This document shows positions 9,372-17,220 of a DNA stretch of 37,620 nucleotides, piece after piece. Each line of letters starts with the position of its first letter. Within the stretch, counting starts at the first letter, position 1. The DNA lies in contig CAMWXJ010000023.1 in assembly GCA_947178215.1 (NCBI GenBank), positions 1 through 37,620 of the forward strand, written 5' to 3'. The DNA comes from an uncultured Porphyromonadaceae bacterium (GTDB lineage: Bacteria; Bacteroidota; Bacteroidia; Bacteroidales; Muribaculaceae). The notes below the pieces were generated by a model. The model ran no database searches, was not told the DNA's origin, and was given only the letters and a program-made list of their open reading frames with translations. A program made the translations under genes and the position numbers.

Positions 9372-11315
9372 TTAAGCTTTCGCGCTTGAATCGATGAGAG
9401 CTATCTTGTCTTGGAGCATCTTTATGTCGTCGCGCAGACGCTGCATCTTGCGCTCCATTTCCATAAGCATGGCGTTTCCGCTCTTGCTCTTGGCGGTGAG
9501 GAAGCCCATGTTGTTCTCGTATGTTTGAAGCTCGGAACGGCGCTGCTCCAATGTTCGGGCAAGGCGTTCGCGGTCACGGTTGATACCGCGGCTATCGCCG
9601 GCCGCTGCACGCTCGGCGACGGAGTTTTCAAACCGGGTCATACGGGCACGGCTCTCGTTGAGGTCGAGCTTGTCGAAAAGCTCACCCACCACGGTGCGGT
9701 AAGCATCTTGAAGCTTGTCCTTTTCACGGAAAGGAACGAAGCCAATCGATTGCCATTTTGCACGAAGCTCCTTGACGGCATTGACGGCCTCGGCGCGGGG
9801 TGTGGCCGAATCGTCGGCATTGAGGGCGCGAAGGCTTTCAAGAATCTCGCGTTTGGCTTTGAGGTTGGCGCGCTCCTCGCTGCGGGTGTCGGTCACCTCT
9901 TTCTTCTTGCGGTCGAAGAAAGCGTCGCAGGCGGTCTGGAAACGACGCCACACAGCGTCGCTGTGACGCTTGGCCACTGGGCCTATTGTCTTCCACTCCT
10001 TCTGTATCTTCACGAGCTCGTCGGTTGTCTTGCGCCAGTCGGTGCTGTCTTTGAGAGCTTCGGCACGCTCGCATAGAGCTGTCTTGCGGGCGAGGTTTTC
10101 GCTCAGCTCGTCTTTCATTGTCTTATAGAAAGCGGCTTTTGCGGCGAAAAAGCGGTCGCAGGCCTGACGGAAGCGGTTGAACAGCGCCGTGTTGACCTTG
10201 CGCGATGCAAAGCCTATGGTCTTCCATGACGCTTGAAGTTCAAGCACCTGCTTAGTGAGCGTCTCCCATGCGGCATAGGTAGATGCCTGAGAAAATTCTA
10301 TTGCTTCGGCACGATTGCATAGCTCGGTCTTGGCCTCCTCGTTGGCGCGTTCACCTGCCTTGCGCTCCTCAAAGAATGTCTGATAGCGCTTGTTGATTGC
10401 GGCCGAAGCGTCTTTGAAGCGGGCCCATGTCTCCTCGCGTATCTCCTTGGCAACGGGACCTATCTCGCGCCACTTCTCGTGGAGGTCTTGGAGGCGCTTG
10501 AACGCCGTCACCACGTCGTATTCGTCGACAAGCTTGGTGGCTTCGTCGATAAGGAGCTGCTTTTCCGAAAGATTTTTCTTGAAGTCGTAGTCGCGGAGCT
10601 CCTTGTTGACCTTCCACTGGTCGTAGAAGTGCTCCACGGCTTCCTGATACTTCTTCCATATCTCCGCAGCCTTGGGGGCGGGCACCTCGCCTACGGTCTT
10701 GAACTCGGCCTGGAGGTCCTTGGCGCGGGGATAATGACGGTTTACGTTGTCGGTATCCGAACCCATAGACATGAGCTCGGCGATAATAGCCTCCTTGCGG
10801 GTAAGGTTGGCTTCGCGTTGTGCGTCCTGTTCGGCACGCAGAGCGGCTTTCTTCTCCTTGATTTCGTTGAGAAGAACCTTGGCTGTCTCTTCGTCGGGAT
10901 CGGGCTCGGGCACAAACGAATCAACCTCGTTGCCGGCATCGATATAAGCCTGACGGGCGGTAGCGAGCATATCGTTGTGGCTCTGATAGAAGAGCTGTTT
11001 GAGACGTGCCACTTCGTCGTTGCTGATTTCGGCGGCAGGAAGCGCGGCGACTTCTGCGAGGCGCGCCATAACGTCGGCTCGGCTCATCGGCTCACGGTTA
11101 TCGGCCTCCTCGCTTGCCTCCGACGTTTCTGTCTCGGCTTCGGGGTTCTGCGCCACGACATCGGCCATGGCCTCAGCCACCTTGACGTCATCGGCAGTGG
11201 CTTCGTTTACGGGTGTTTCGGCGGCGGGAGCAGCAGCCTCAACAGCTGCATCAGTGACTTGGGTAGGATCCACTTCGGCGCCCTGAGGAGCCTTGTGTAG
11301 TTCATTCAATTCCAT
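9372..11315 (-). CDS. DUF349 multi-repeat protein
   Basis: A protein of unknown function, 647 residues. Residues 1-75 are low complexity, acidic and Ala-rich. Five copies of the DUF349 repeat follow, recognisable by the core W-K-x-I-G with a later W/F-x-R-F-x-x-A-C-D-x-F-F. The cores start at about F205, W282, W364, W441 and W521, a period of 77-82 residues. The last 60 residues form a charged coiled coil. No signal peptide or membrane segment is visible, so it is probably cytosolic. It has its own promoter and terminator and is monocistronic. High Ala/Glu/Lys content and predicted all-helical structure suggest an extended rod or scaffold. No enzymatic motif is visible. Confidence 0.9.
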   Translation of the reverse strand: MELNELHKAPQGAEVDPTQVTDAAVEAAAPAAETPVNEATADDVKVAEAMADVVAQNPEAETETSEASEEADNREPMSRADVMARLAEVAALPAAEISNDEVARLKQLFYQSHNDMLATARQAYIDAGNEVDSFVPEPDPDEETAKVLLNEIKEKKAALRAEQDAQREANLTRKEAIIAELMSMGSDTDNVNRHYPRAKDLQAEFKTVGEVPAPKAAEIWKKYQEAVEHFYDQWKVNKELRDYDFKKNLSEKQLLIDEATKLVDEYDVVTAFKRLQDLHEKWREIGPVAKEIREETWARFKDASAAINKRYQTFFEERKAGERANEEAKTELCNRAEAIEFSQASTYAAWETLTKQVLELQASWKTIGFASRKVNTALFNRFRQACDRFFAAKAAFYKTMKDELSENLARKTALCERAEALKDSTDWRKTTDELVKIQKEWKTIGPVAKRHSDAVWRRFQTACDAFFDRKKKEVTDTRSEERANLKAKREILESLRALNADDSATPRAEAVNAVKELRAKWQSIGFVPFREKDKLQDAYRTVVGELFDKLDLNESRARMTRFENSVAERAAAGDSRGINRDRERLARTLEQRRSELQTYENNMGFLTAKSKSGNAMLMEMERKMQRLRDDIKMLQDKIALIDSSAKA

Positions 11316-11401
11316 AGCAGAATGAGTTTAGGGGTATTAGTAGGGGGCCGAAAAAGCACGCATCTCCGTACAGAGACACGCCTCGTTGCCGGCAATTCGG
11401 C

Positions 11402-11433
11402 TCAAATATACACATTAAATCTTCAACAGGCAA
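11402..11433 (-). promoter_or_regulatory. Promoter of the DUF349 gene
   Basis: The minus strand shows TTTG, then 20 bases, then TATATTTG (-7 box at 11410-11403). This is a full Bacteroidetes consensus, and the leader to the ATG is about 80 bases. Confidence 0.75.
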
Positions 11434-11525
11434 ATATTTGCACAATTTTTGTCGACAAATGCCAACATTAATATTTTTTTGAGCCCCAATATATAATAAT
11501 GTGTCGGCATAGACAGCAGGATTGT

Positions 11526-11534
11526 TATCTTTGC
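11526..11534 (+). promoter_or_regulatory. Promoter of yaaA
   Basis: A TATCTTTGC -7 box lies 26 bases before the ATG. No good TTTG -33 element is visible. The predicted leader is about 20 bases. Confidence 0.7.
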
Positions 11535-11560
11535 ACCACCAATCCCCCAACTGACCCAAA

Positions 11561-12331
11561 ATGTATTACCTCATAGCAGAATCGAAGACAATGAAGCGCG
11601 ACGAGCAACCGGTCGCTCCGGAGCTATACGCATCCCATACTCCGATTTACGAAGCCGAAGCCGACGGCCTTGCGGAAGCCATGCGCGGACTCGACGCCGG
11701 TCAACTGGCGTCACGCGTCAAAGTCAGCCTGAAACTGGCGCGCGATATCCACCGCATGATATACGAATTTCCCGACAAGTCGTGTGGCATAGAGGCCATA
11801 CGCGCTTTCACGGGAGTGGTGTTCAGGCAACTCAAACTCAGCGAGTACGATGCCGCCGACCGTGATTTTCTCGACAGTCATGTGAGGATAATATCAAGCG
11901 CCTACGGCTGGCTCCGCCCCTCCGATATAATAAAGCCCTACCGCCACGACTTCGGCGTGAGCTCCCCGGCGGGCATGACGATGAAAAGGTTCTGGCGCGC
12001 CAAGGTCACAGATGCCCTCATTAACGAGATTGACGCTATCGGCGAGTCAGCTGTCGTCAATCTGCTACCTAAGGACGCTTCCGACTTAATCGACTGGAAA
12101 CTTATAGGCAAACACGCAACTGTGTACCGCATAGAATTCAAGACACCAGCCGGCCCGTCCATGATGAAGACACCGCCGTCGGGACGCCTCAAAGAGCTGC
12201 GCGGCATCATGCTCGACCTGGCCGTAAGATACCGGATAGACACACCCGAGGCATTACGCGAACTCGCCTGCGACGACTTCATGCCTCAGGAAAAGCCCAA
12301 CACCCCCGAATGTTTCGATTACTTATGCTGA
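11561..12331 (+). CDS. yaaA: Peroxide stress protein YaaA (DUF328/UPF0246)
   Basis: YaaA-family proteins lower free intracellular iron and protect DNA from Fenton damage during peroxide stress. The fold binds DNA-like substrates, but its chemistry is poorly defined. The 256-residue product aligns by eye along its whole length with the family: the N-terminal strand and LIAESKTM (family form LISPAKTL), a central YGWLRPSDIIKPYRHDFG block (family YGxLRPLDxxxPYRLEMG), VNLLPKD, and the C-terminal GRLKELRGIMLDLAVR block. Length is normal. It ends 13 bases inside the convergent purN gene. The chosen start gives the conserved MYYLIAESKT start and fits the promoter 26 bases upstream. Confidence 0.92.
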   Translation: MYYLIAESKTMKRDEQPVAPELYASHTPIYEAEADGLAEAMRGLDAGQLASRVKVSLKLARDIHRMIYEFPDKSCGIEAIRAFTGVVFRQLKLSEYDAADRDFLDSHVRIISSAYGWLRPSDIIKPYRHDFGVSSPAGMTMKRFWRAKVTDALINEIDAIGESAVVNLLPKDASDLIDWKLIGKHATVYRIEFKTPAGPSMMKTPPSGRLKELRGIMLDLAVRYRIDTPEALRELACDDFMPQEKPNTPECFDYLC

Positions 12332-12897
12332 GCGGCGTCGAGAAGTGATTCCACCACAACAGGATAATGCAGCGGTTCAAGCTCGCGCACTTTGGCCTCG
12401 ATGTCGGCGACACTGTCGGAGGGAGTTATAGCGACACTGGCCTGAAAGATGATGTCGCCTGAATCATAATGCTCGTCTACATAGTGGATAGTGATGCCAC
12501 TCTCCGTGTCGCCGGCCGCATGAACGGCCTCATGCACGTGGTGACCCCACATTCCTTTGCCGCCATGACGCGGCAACAGTGAGGGGTGTATGTTGACGAT
12601 GCCCCCGGGATAACGGGCAATCATCCATGCCGGAATCATAGCGAGGAATCCTCCGAGCGCGACAAACTCTACGCCATAGCGGTCGAGAATCGCCCCGGTC
12701 TTCGCTTCGTCGGCAAGAGTGGCGCGATCGACAATCTCGCATGGCACTCCAAGACGGGCGGCGCGCTCTATTACCCCGGCATCACGGCGGTTGGTAACGA
12801 CAAGCGACACACGGTGGGAACTGCCCGGCCTGTTGAGCCGGCTGATTATGTTCTCGGCATTGCTACCCGAGCCGGAGGCGAATATTGCTATGTTCAT
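12319..12897 (-). CDS. purN: Phosphoribosylglycinamide formyltransferase (GAR transformylase)
   Basis: Transfers a formyl group from 10-formyl-tetrahydrofolate to GAR, the third step of de novo purine synthesis. The 192-residue form begins MNIAIFASGSGSNAENI, where GSGSN is the phosphoribosyl-binding loop. The catalytic triad region is present: NIHPSLLP with the active-site Asn/His, and HYVDEHYDSGDIIFQ with the Asp. The reading frame is open 13 codons further upstream (to 12936), but the conserved N-terminal beta strand begins at 12897, so that start is preferred. An imperfect -7 box (TAATTTTA) lies just upstream. The 3' end overlaps the convergent yaaA by 13 bases. It is far from any other purine gene in the window. 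Confidence 0.95.
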   Translation of the reverse strand: MNIAIFASGSGSNAENIISRLNRPGSSHRVSLVVTNRRDAGVIERAARLGVPCEIVDRATLADEAKTGAILDRYGVEFVALGGFLAMIPAWMIARYPGGIVNIHPSLLPRHGGKGMWGHHVHEAVHAAGDTESGITIHYVDEHYDSGDIIFQASVAITPSDSVADIEAKVRELEPLHYPVVVESLLDAAQHK

Positions 12898-12924
12898 CTG
12901 GCTATGATTCAGAGATAAAATTAT

Positions 12925-12947
12925 GACCGACGACACACGCGTCGGTC
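12925..12947 (-). terminator. Terminator of tRNA-Arg(CCU)
   Basis: On the minus strand, a perfect seven-base-pair stem GACCGAC/GTCGGTC with a nine-base loop is followed by ATAATTTTAT. It begins 13 bases after the tRNA 3' end and separates it from purN. Confidence 0.65.
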
Positions 12948-12959
12948 AGATATGTCAGG

Positions 12960-13031
12960 TACCCAGGAGGGGAATCGAACCCCTATCTAAGGTTTAGGAA
13001 ACCTCTATTCTATCCGTTGAACTACCCGGGC
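12960..13031 (-). tRNA. tRNA-Arg (anticodon CCU)
   Basis: A complete cloverleaf can be folded. The acceptor GCCCGGG pairs with CCTGGGT (two G-U pairs), the D-arm is GTTC/GAAT, and the anticodon arm GAGGT-TTCCTAA-ACCTT gives anticodon CCU, reading AGG. The T-arm AGGGG-TTCGATT-CCCCT is followed by discriminator A. The 3' CCA is not encoded (ACCTG follows), so CCA must be added after 3' trimming. A consensus promoter lies about 42 bases upstream and a hairpin terminator follows. Confidence 0.95.
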
Positions 13032-13072
13032 GGATAATCAGCGTCGGCTTGCGCCTAAGCTGCTTTTGCGGT

Positions 13073-13081
13073 GCAAAGATA
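13073..13081 (-). promoter_or_regulatory. Promoter of tRNA-Arg(CCU)
   Basis: On the minus strand the -7 box reads TATCTTTGC. It is 42 bases before the mature tRNA 5' end and back-to-back with the rnz promoter. Confidence 0.7.
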
Positions 13082-13124
13082 GCTAAAATTCGTCAAGCGC
13101 ATAGTAGGGGCACGCTTTTTTTAC

Positions 13125-13133
13125 TATTTTTGC
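13125..13133 (+). promoter_or_regulatory. Promoter of rnz, abutting the start codon
   Basis: The -7 box TATTTTTGC ends only 7 bases before the rnz ATG (13141). With initiation 4-6 bases after TAnnTTTG, the mRNA would have a leader of only a few bases. No TTTG -33 element is evident. Confidence 0.6.
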
Positions 13134-13140
13134 GGACGAC

Positions 13141-14079
13141 ATGGACAGATTTGACGTTACAATACTCGGCTGCGGCTCGGCCACACCGACACTGCGCCAC
13201 CATCCCTCAGCACAGGCACTCAACTGCCGCGACAGGGTGATGCTCATCGACTGCGCCGAAGGCACCCAGTTGCAGATGCGCCGCTACTCCATACCGTTTT
13301 CACGCGTAAGCGACATATTCATCTCACACCTTCACGGCGACCACTGTCTCGGTCTGCCGGGATTTCTGTCGACTCTTACCTTGCAGGATCAGAAAAATCC
13401 CGTAACGATACACATGCCGCAACAGGGCATCGATCTCTTCGACCGCATGATAAGCTTTTTCAGTCCGGGCAGCAAAGACCTTGTAAAGCTCAAACCTATT
13501 CCCGACGGAATCAACGTGATAGCCGAGACGCGCGCCATGAAGGTCACAGCGTTTCCGCTCTATCACCGCATGCCCTGCTTCGGATTCATCTTCCGCGAAA
13601 ACGAGCGTCCGCGCCGTCTCCTGGGCGATGTGGCCGAGACGCTCGGCATACCACACTCGTTGCGCAACTGCATCAAAGCGGGAGCCGACTGGTGCCGTCC
13701 GGCCGACGGCCGAGTATTTGCCAACAGCGAGCTCACCGCCGACCCGTTGCCGTCGCTATCTTACGCCTACTGCTCCGACACCATGGCCGACAGCCGGGTA
13801 GCCAAAGCGATACGCGGCGTTGACGTGGTGTACCATGAGACAACCTATCTCAGCGACATGGCTGCACAGGCACACGCCCGCGGACACTCGACAGCGGCCG
13901 AGGCCGCCCGCATAGCCGCAGAGGCGGAAGCCAAGATACTCGTCATAGGCCACTACTCGAAACGCTACACCTCGCCGGAACCGCTCGTTGCCGAGGCAGC
14001 ATCCATATTTCCAGGCACGGTAATAGCAGCCGACGAGGGTCTCGTCATCGATGTAGCCCGTCTGAATCAGAAGTTATAA
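13141..14079 (+). CDS. rnz: Ribonuclease Z (tRNA 3' endonuclease)
   Basis: A metallo-beta-lactamase-fold endonuclease that cuts tRNA precursors after the discriminator base so that CCA can be added. The 312-residue product starts with the family block DVTILGCGSATPT. It carries the zinc-binding motif SHLHGDHCLG (H63, H65, D67, H68) and the later ligands in YCSDTMAD and the C-terminal GHYSKRY. Length is normal for the short (bacterial) RNase Z. The start is fixed by the conserved N-terminus and lies almost at the predicted transcription start. The gene diverges from tRNA-Arg(CCU), whose encoded 3' end lacks CCA and is thus a natural substrate. It overlaps the convergent beta-barrel gene by 13 bases. 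Confidence 0.96.
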   Translation: MDRFDVTILGCGSATPTLRHHPSAQALNCRDRVMLIDCAEGTQLQMRRYSIPFSRVSDIFISHLHGDHCLGLPGFLSTLTLQDQKNPVTIHMPQQGIDLFDRMISFFSPGSKDLVKLKPIPDGINVIAETRAMKVTAFPLYHRMPCFGFIFRENERPRRLLGDVAETLGIPHSLRNCIKAGADWCRPADGRVFANSELTADPLPSLSYAYCSDTMADSRVAKAIRGVDVVYHETTYLSDMAAQAHARGHSTAAEAARIAAEAEAKILVIGHYSKRYTSPEPLVAEAASIFPGTVIAADEGLVIDVARLNQKL

Positions 14080-14762
14080 CCCACGGTAAAGCTTACCAGA
14101 CTGCGGTGGAAACTTATGGAGTTGTTGCTGTGCTTCGCCAGGTTAACCAGACCGAATGCCGCCTCCACACCCACATAATAATTGTAGTTGAAGGCATACC
14201 CTACTCCCACTTTCCACTGGCAGTCAAAACGGCGCAATAGCGTATCATAGAGCTCGCCGGCAAGCGACGAGCCGCCAGGCATGTCGTCGGTGAGGTGTGC
14301 GGTAAAGCCTATTTCCAGTTGCGGACCGGTAGAGAAGAACAGCGACGAAGCGGGAGCCAGATCTACGCGGTAGCCTGCCATGAGCGGTATGTGTAGTCCC
14401 ACAGTCCCCACCCACGCGTCTATCGTCTCCGCGCCCGGCAAAGGTGCCTCGCGGTTTGTGTCATAGTCGGCGTCCATGGTATCGTAGAACACGCCTATGC
14501 CCGGCTCCACATAGAAGCCTCCGCCGAGCGGACGGTTATAGACCATGCCGACATTAACACCCGGGCCGGTGCCGAAAGCGTCAAGCTTCGTGTTGTCGAC
14601 CTTCCATTTGCCGGGACACGACAGGTCAAACGATGCCCTGAGGCCCCAGAACGGGGTATCATACGGAAATTCATTGTCACGCCCCTGACTCTGTGCCGAA
14701 ACAGTCACAGTCGAGGCGGCTCCGCATATAGCCAATGCGGCGAGTAAACTGACGGTATTCAT
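14067..14762 (-). CDS. Outer-membrane beta-barrel protein (PorT/OmpW-like fold)
   Basis: A small outer-membrane barrel of unknown role, 231 residues. It has a Sec signal peptide (about residues 1-23, ending TVTVSAQS). Alternating hydrophobic and polar strands with many Gly, Tyr and Phe residues follow, for example GVNVGMVYNR, GFYVEPGIGVFYD and LMAGYRVDLAP. It closes with the C-terminal aromatic signature SFTVGYNF expected for BAM-inserted barrels. It resembles the generic outer membrane beta-barrel domain group common in Bacteroidetes, which lacks a defined function. Only a poor promoter match (cGATTTTGC near 14784-14790) is seen upstream. The 3' end overlaps rnz by 13 bases. The envelope location is confident; a specific function is not assigned. 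Confidence 0.85.
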   Translation of the reverse strand: MNTVSLLAALAICGAASTVTVSAQSQGRDNEFPYDTPFWGLRASFDLSCPGKWKVDNTKLDAFGTGPGVNVGMVYNRPLGGGFYVEPGIGVFYDTMDADYDTNREAPLPGAETIDAWVGTVGLHIPLMAGYRVDLAPASSLFFSTGPQLEIGFTAHLTDDMPGGSSLAGELYDTLLRRFDCQWKVGVGYAFNYNYYVGVEAAFGLVNLAKHSNNSISFHRSLVSFTVGYNF

Positions 14763-14918
14763 GACATATAAACACCGGAACCTGCAAAATCGTTTCGGCC
14801 TGACTTCAAAATCAGTTGGACGTATTCAGCTCCCCTCCTCCACAATAAAACTGCAATAAAACACTCCCGTGTTTTTACATTTTTTATGATTTTGTGCCGT
14901 TCATTGGTCTAAAATGCC

Positions 14919-14927
14919 TAACTTTGC
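14919..14927 (+). promoter_or_regulatory. Promoter of the sulP gene
   Basis: A TAACTTTGC -7 box stands about 75 bases before the ATG. A TTTG lies at 14891-14894, with slightly long (24-base) spacing. Confidence 0.65.
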
Positions 14928-15001
14928 GGCTTATTCGGAAAAAATACTATCACCAATCAGCCCAATCAACAGTTTCCAATCACGTAACATTCTAAGCAGC
15001 A

Positions 15002-16696
15002 ATGGTATTTTCAGGGCCAATCGATTACAAGCCGAGTCTCGTATCGGCACTTCGCGGATATAACGCCGCGCGTTTCAAGCAGGACCTCATAGCAGGCATA
15101 GTGGTGGGCATCGTAGCCCTCCCTCTTGCGATAGCCTTCGGTATCGCTTCGGGCGTAAGCCCCACGATAGGTCTCATCACCGCCATTATAGGCGGCTTCC
15201 TCGTATCAGCACTCGGCGGTTGCTCCGTGCAGATAGGCGGCCCCACCGGCGCCTTCATCGTAATAGTCTATAACATTATCGCCACCTACGGCCTCCAAGG
15301 GCTCGCCATAGCCACTCTCATGGCCGGCATAATCCTCGTGGGACTCGGCCTGTTCCACCTCGGCACGGTGATAAAGTTTATCCCCTATCCTATTGTGGTG
15401 GGATTCACAGCCGGCATCGCACTCACGATATTCTCAACACAAATCAACGATTTCTTCGGCCTGGGACTCACCAACGTGCCGAGTGAATTCATTCCCAAGT
15501 GGGGCCTTTATCTTAAAAGCTTCGGCAACACCCACTGGCCCACGCTCATAACAGGCATTGTATCGCTCCTCATCATCATACTGATGCCGAAAATATCCAA
15601 AAAACTTCCGGGAGCGCTCATCGCTATCATCGTCGTCACCGCGGCTGTAGCGATACTCAAAAGCGTGTGCTCCGACATGGCTATCGAGACAATCGGCGAC
15701 CGTTTCGGCTCCCTCCCGACCGACATACCTCTCCCCCACTCGCCTGAAATCAACATGGCGACAATCAACCTGCTTCTCCCCTCGGCATTCACAATCGCCG
15801 TGCTCGGCGCTATCGAGAGCCTGCTCTCGGCCACCGTAGCCGACGGCGTGACAGGCTCGCGTACCAACTCTAACACCGAACTTATCGGTCAGGGCATAGC
15901 CAACATCGTAGTGCCCTTCTTCGGCGGCATACCTGTCACCGGAGCCATCGCCCGCACGATGACCAACATCACTAACGGTGGCCGCACTCCCGTGGCCGGC
16001 GTTATCCATGCAGTGGTACTCCTGCTGATATTCCTCTTCCTCATGCCCCTTATTAATATGGTGCCCATGGCGTGCCTCGCCGCAGTGCTCGTCAACGTTG
16101 CATACAACATGAGCGGCTGGCGCACAATCCGCGCAATATTCCACAACCCCAAGAGCGACATCTCGGTGCTCGCCGTGACATTTATCCTCACCGTAGTGTT
16201 CGACCTCACCATCGCAATAGAGATAGGCCTACTGCTCGCCATAATCCTCTTCCTCCGCCGAGTGATGGAAAATACGGAGATTAAGGCCTACTCAGGCGAA
16301 CTCGACATCGCCGAGGGCACCGAGGCACACGCCGAAGTGCTCGACCTCGCCAAGGGTGTCGACGTGTATGAGATTGACGGCCCGTTCTTCTTCGGCGTCG
16401 CCCAGAAATTCGACGACATGATGCGAATCTCCATGGCCGAGAAGCCCTACGTGCGCATCATCCGCATGCGCAAAGTGCCGTTTATCGATGCCACGGGCGT
16501 CCACAACCTTGAAGTGCTCATCAAGTCGTCGCACGACGAAGGCATCCTAATCGTGCTGTCGGGCGTCAACCCCAAGGTGCGCGAAGTGCTCCACAACGCC
16601 GGCATCGACCGCATAATCGCTCGCGAGCACATATGCGACCACATCACCAAGGCAGTTGCGATTGCCAACTATATGGCCAATAATCGTACCAAATAG
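15002..16696 (+). CDS. SulP-family inorganic anion transporter with STAS domain
   Basis: An inner-membrane anion carrier of the SLC26/SulP family (sulfate, bicarbonate or other anions). The 564-residue product starts with the short cytosolic segment and the motif GIVVGIVALPLAIAFGIASG. The Sulfate_transp core has about 12-14 helices (to about residue 425), including GGPTGAF, PYPIVVGFTAGIAL, and NTELIGQGIANIVVPFFGGI. The C-terminal STAS domain (about 445-555) contains YEIDGPFFFGVAQKF and VPFIDATGVHNLE. Length is normal. It is monocistronic with its own promoter. The substrate cannot be chosen from the sequence: marine and gut SulP proteins split between sulfate and Na+/bicarbonate carriers. Confidence 0.94.
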   Translation: MVFSGPIDYKPSLVSALRGYNAARFKQDLIAGIVVGIVALPLAIAFGIASGVSPTIGLITAIIGGFLVSALGGCSVQIGGPTGAFIVIVYNIIATYGLQGLAIATLMAGIILVGLGLFHLGTVIKFIPYPIVVGFTAGIALTIFSTQINDFFGLGLTNVPSEFIPKWGLYLKSFGNTHWPTLITGIVSLLIIILMPKISKKLPGALIAIIVVTAAVAILKSVCSDMAIETIGDRFGSLPTDIPLPHSPEINMATINLLLPSAFTIAVLGAIESLLSATVADGVTGSRTNSNTELIGQGIANIVVPFFGGIPVTGAIARTMTNITNGGRTPVAGVIHAVVLLLIFLFLMPLINMVPMACLAAVLVNVAYNMSGWRTIRAIFHNPKSDISVLAVTFILTVVFDLTIAIEIGLLLAIILFLRRVMENTEIKAYSGELDIAEGTEAHAEVLDLAKGVDVYEIDGPFFFGVAQKFDDMMRISMAEKPYVRIIRMRKVPFIDATGVHNLEVLIKSSHDEGILIVLSGVNPKVREVLHNAGIDRIIAREHICDHITKAVAIANYMANNRTK

Positions 16697-16789
16697 CCAC
16701 GAATATTAACAAGAAGGTCGAAAATTATACAATTTTTAACTATTATTTGCTAAACATTCAATCTCCGCAAAAAAAATACTAATTTTTCT

Positions 16790-16821
16790 TTTGGCGTATC
16801 AATTTTCTGTCTTACCTTTGC
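16790..16821 (+). promoter_or_regulatory. Strong consensus promoter of the small lipoprotein gene
   Basis: TTTG (16790-16793), 19 bases, TACCTTTGC (16813-16821). This is a perfect match in both boxes and spacing. The leader to the ATG at 16909 is about 80 bases. Confidence 0.8.
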
Positions 16822-16908
16822 GGTGATTTTGACAATCAACATAACGTCAAGCATCAAAAGACTTATATCAAATAGTTATAAACCCCCACATTAATCACAC
16901 CAACACAA

Positions 16909-17103
16909 ATGAAGAAATTAGTTTTCTTACTCGCTGTTGCCTTCTCAGCCGCTCTCTACTCATGCGGCAACAAGGCTGAAGAAGCTACCGACGCAGCCAC
17001 CGACGCAGTCGAAGTTGCAGAAGAGGCTGTTGAGGCTGTTGACACCGTCGCCGGCGATACTATCGTAGCTGTTACCGACACTGTCGTAGCCGCCGCCGAA
17101 TAA
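16909..17103 (+). CDS. Small acidic lipoprotein
   Basis: A 64-residue protein with a lipoprotein signal: positively charged MKK, hydrophobic core LVFLLAVAFSAAL and lipobox LYSC with the acylated C19. The mature 46 residues are low complexity (Ala, Val, Asp, Glu, Thr), arranged as near-repeats of EEA/TDA/VEAVDT. They contain no aromatic residue and carry a strongly negative charge. A perfect promoter and a strong intrinsic terminator flank it, so it is a monocistronic unit that is probably abundant. It resembles the small, poorly conserved entericidin-like or filler lipoproteins of Gram-negative envelopes only in general character; no family is recognised. No typical +2 sorting residue is obvious (Gly at +2). 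Confidence 0.8.
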   Translation: MKKLVFLLAVAFSAALYSCGNKAEEATDAATDAVEVAEEAVEAVDTVAGDTIVAVTDTVVAAAE

Positions 17104-17184
17104 TCAAGGCAAAATCGGGACGCGGGTTTTCTACTTCTAACTTCTACGCTTCTATCCCCCGCAAGCAATCCCGAAAAGATATAA

Positions 17185-17220
17185 AAGCCGATAGGCGCTT
17201 GTGCCTGTCGGCTTTTTTTT
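17185..17220 (+). terminator. Terminator of the lipoprotein gene
   Basis: A 12-base-pair stem AAGCCGATAGGC/GCCTGTCGGCTT (one G-T pair) with a six-base loop runs into eight T residues. The end of the T-run is also the -33 box of the nagB promoter. Confidence 0.9.

Noticed and set aside
12898-12936. Upstream start for purN
   Set aside because: It would add 13 residues before the conserved MNIAIFASGSGSN strand. Family members start at that strand.
15434-16144. Minus-strand open frame of 236 codons opposite sulP
   Set aside because: The translation is dominated by His, Asp, Glu and Gly without hydrophobic core patterns. It mirrors the membrane-protein codons on the other strand.
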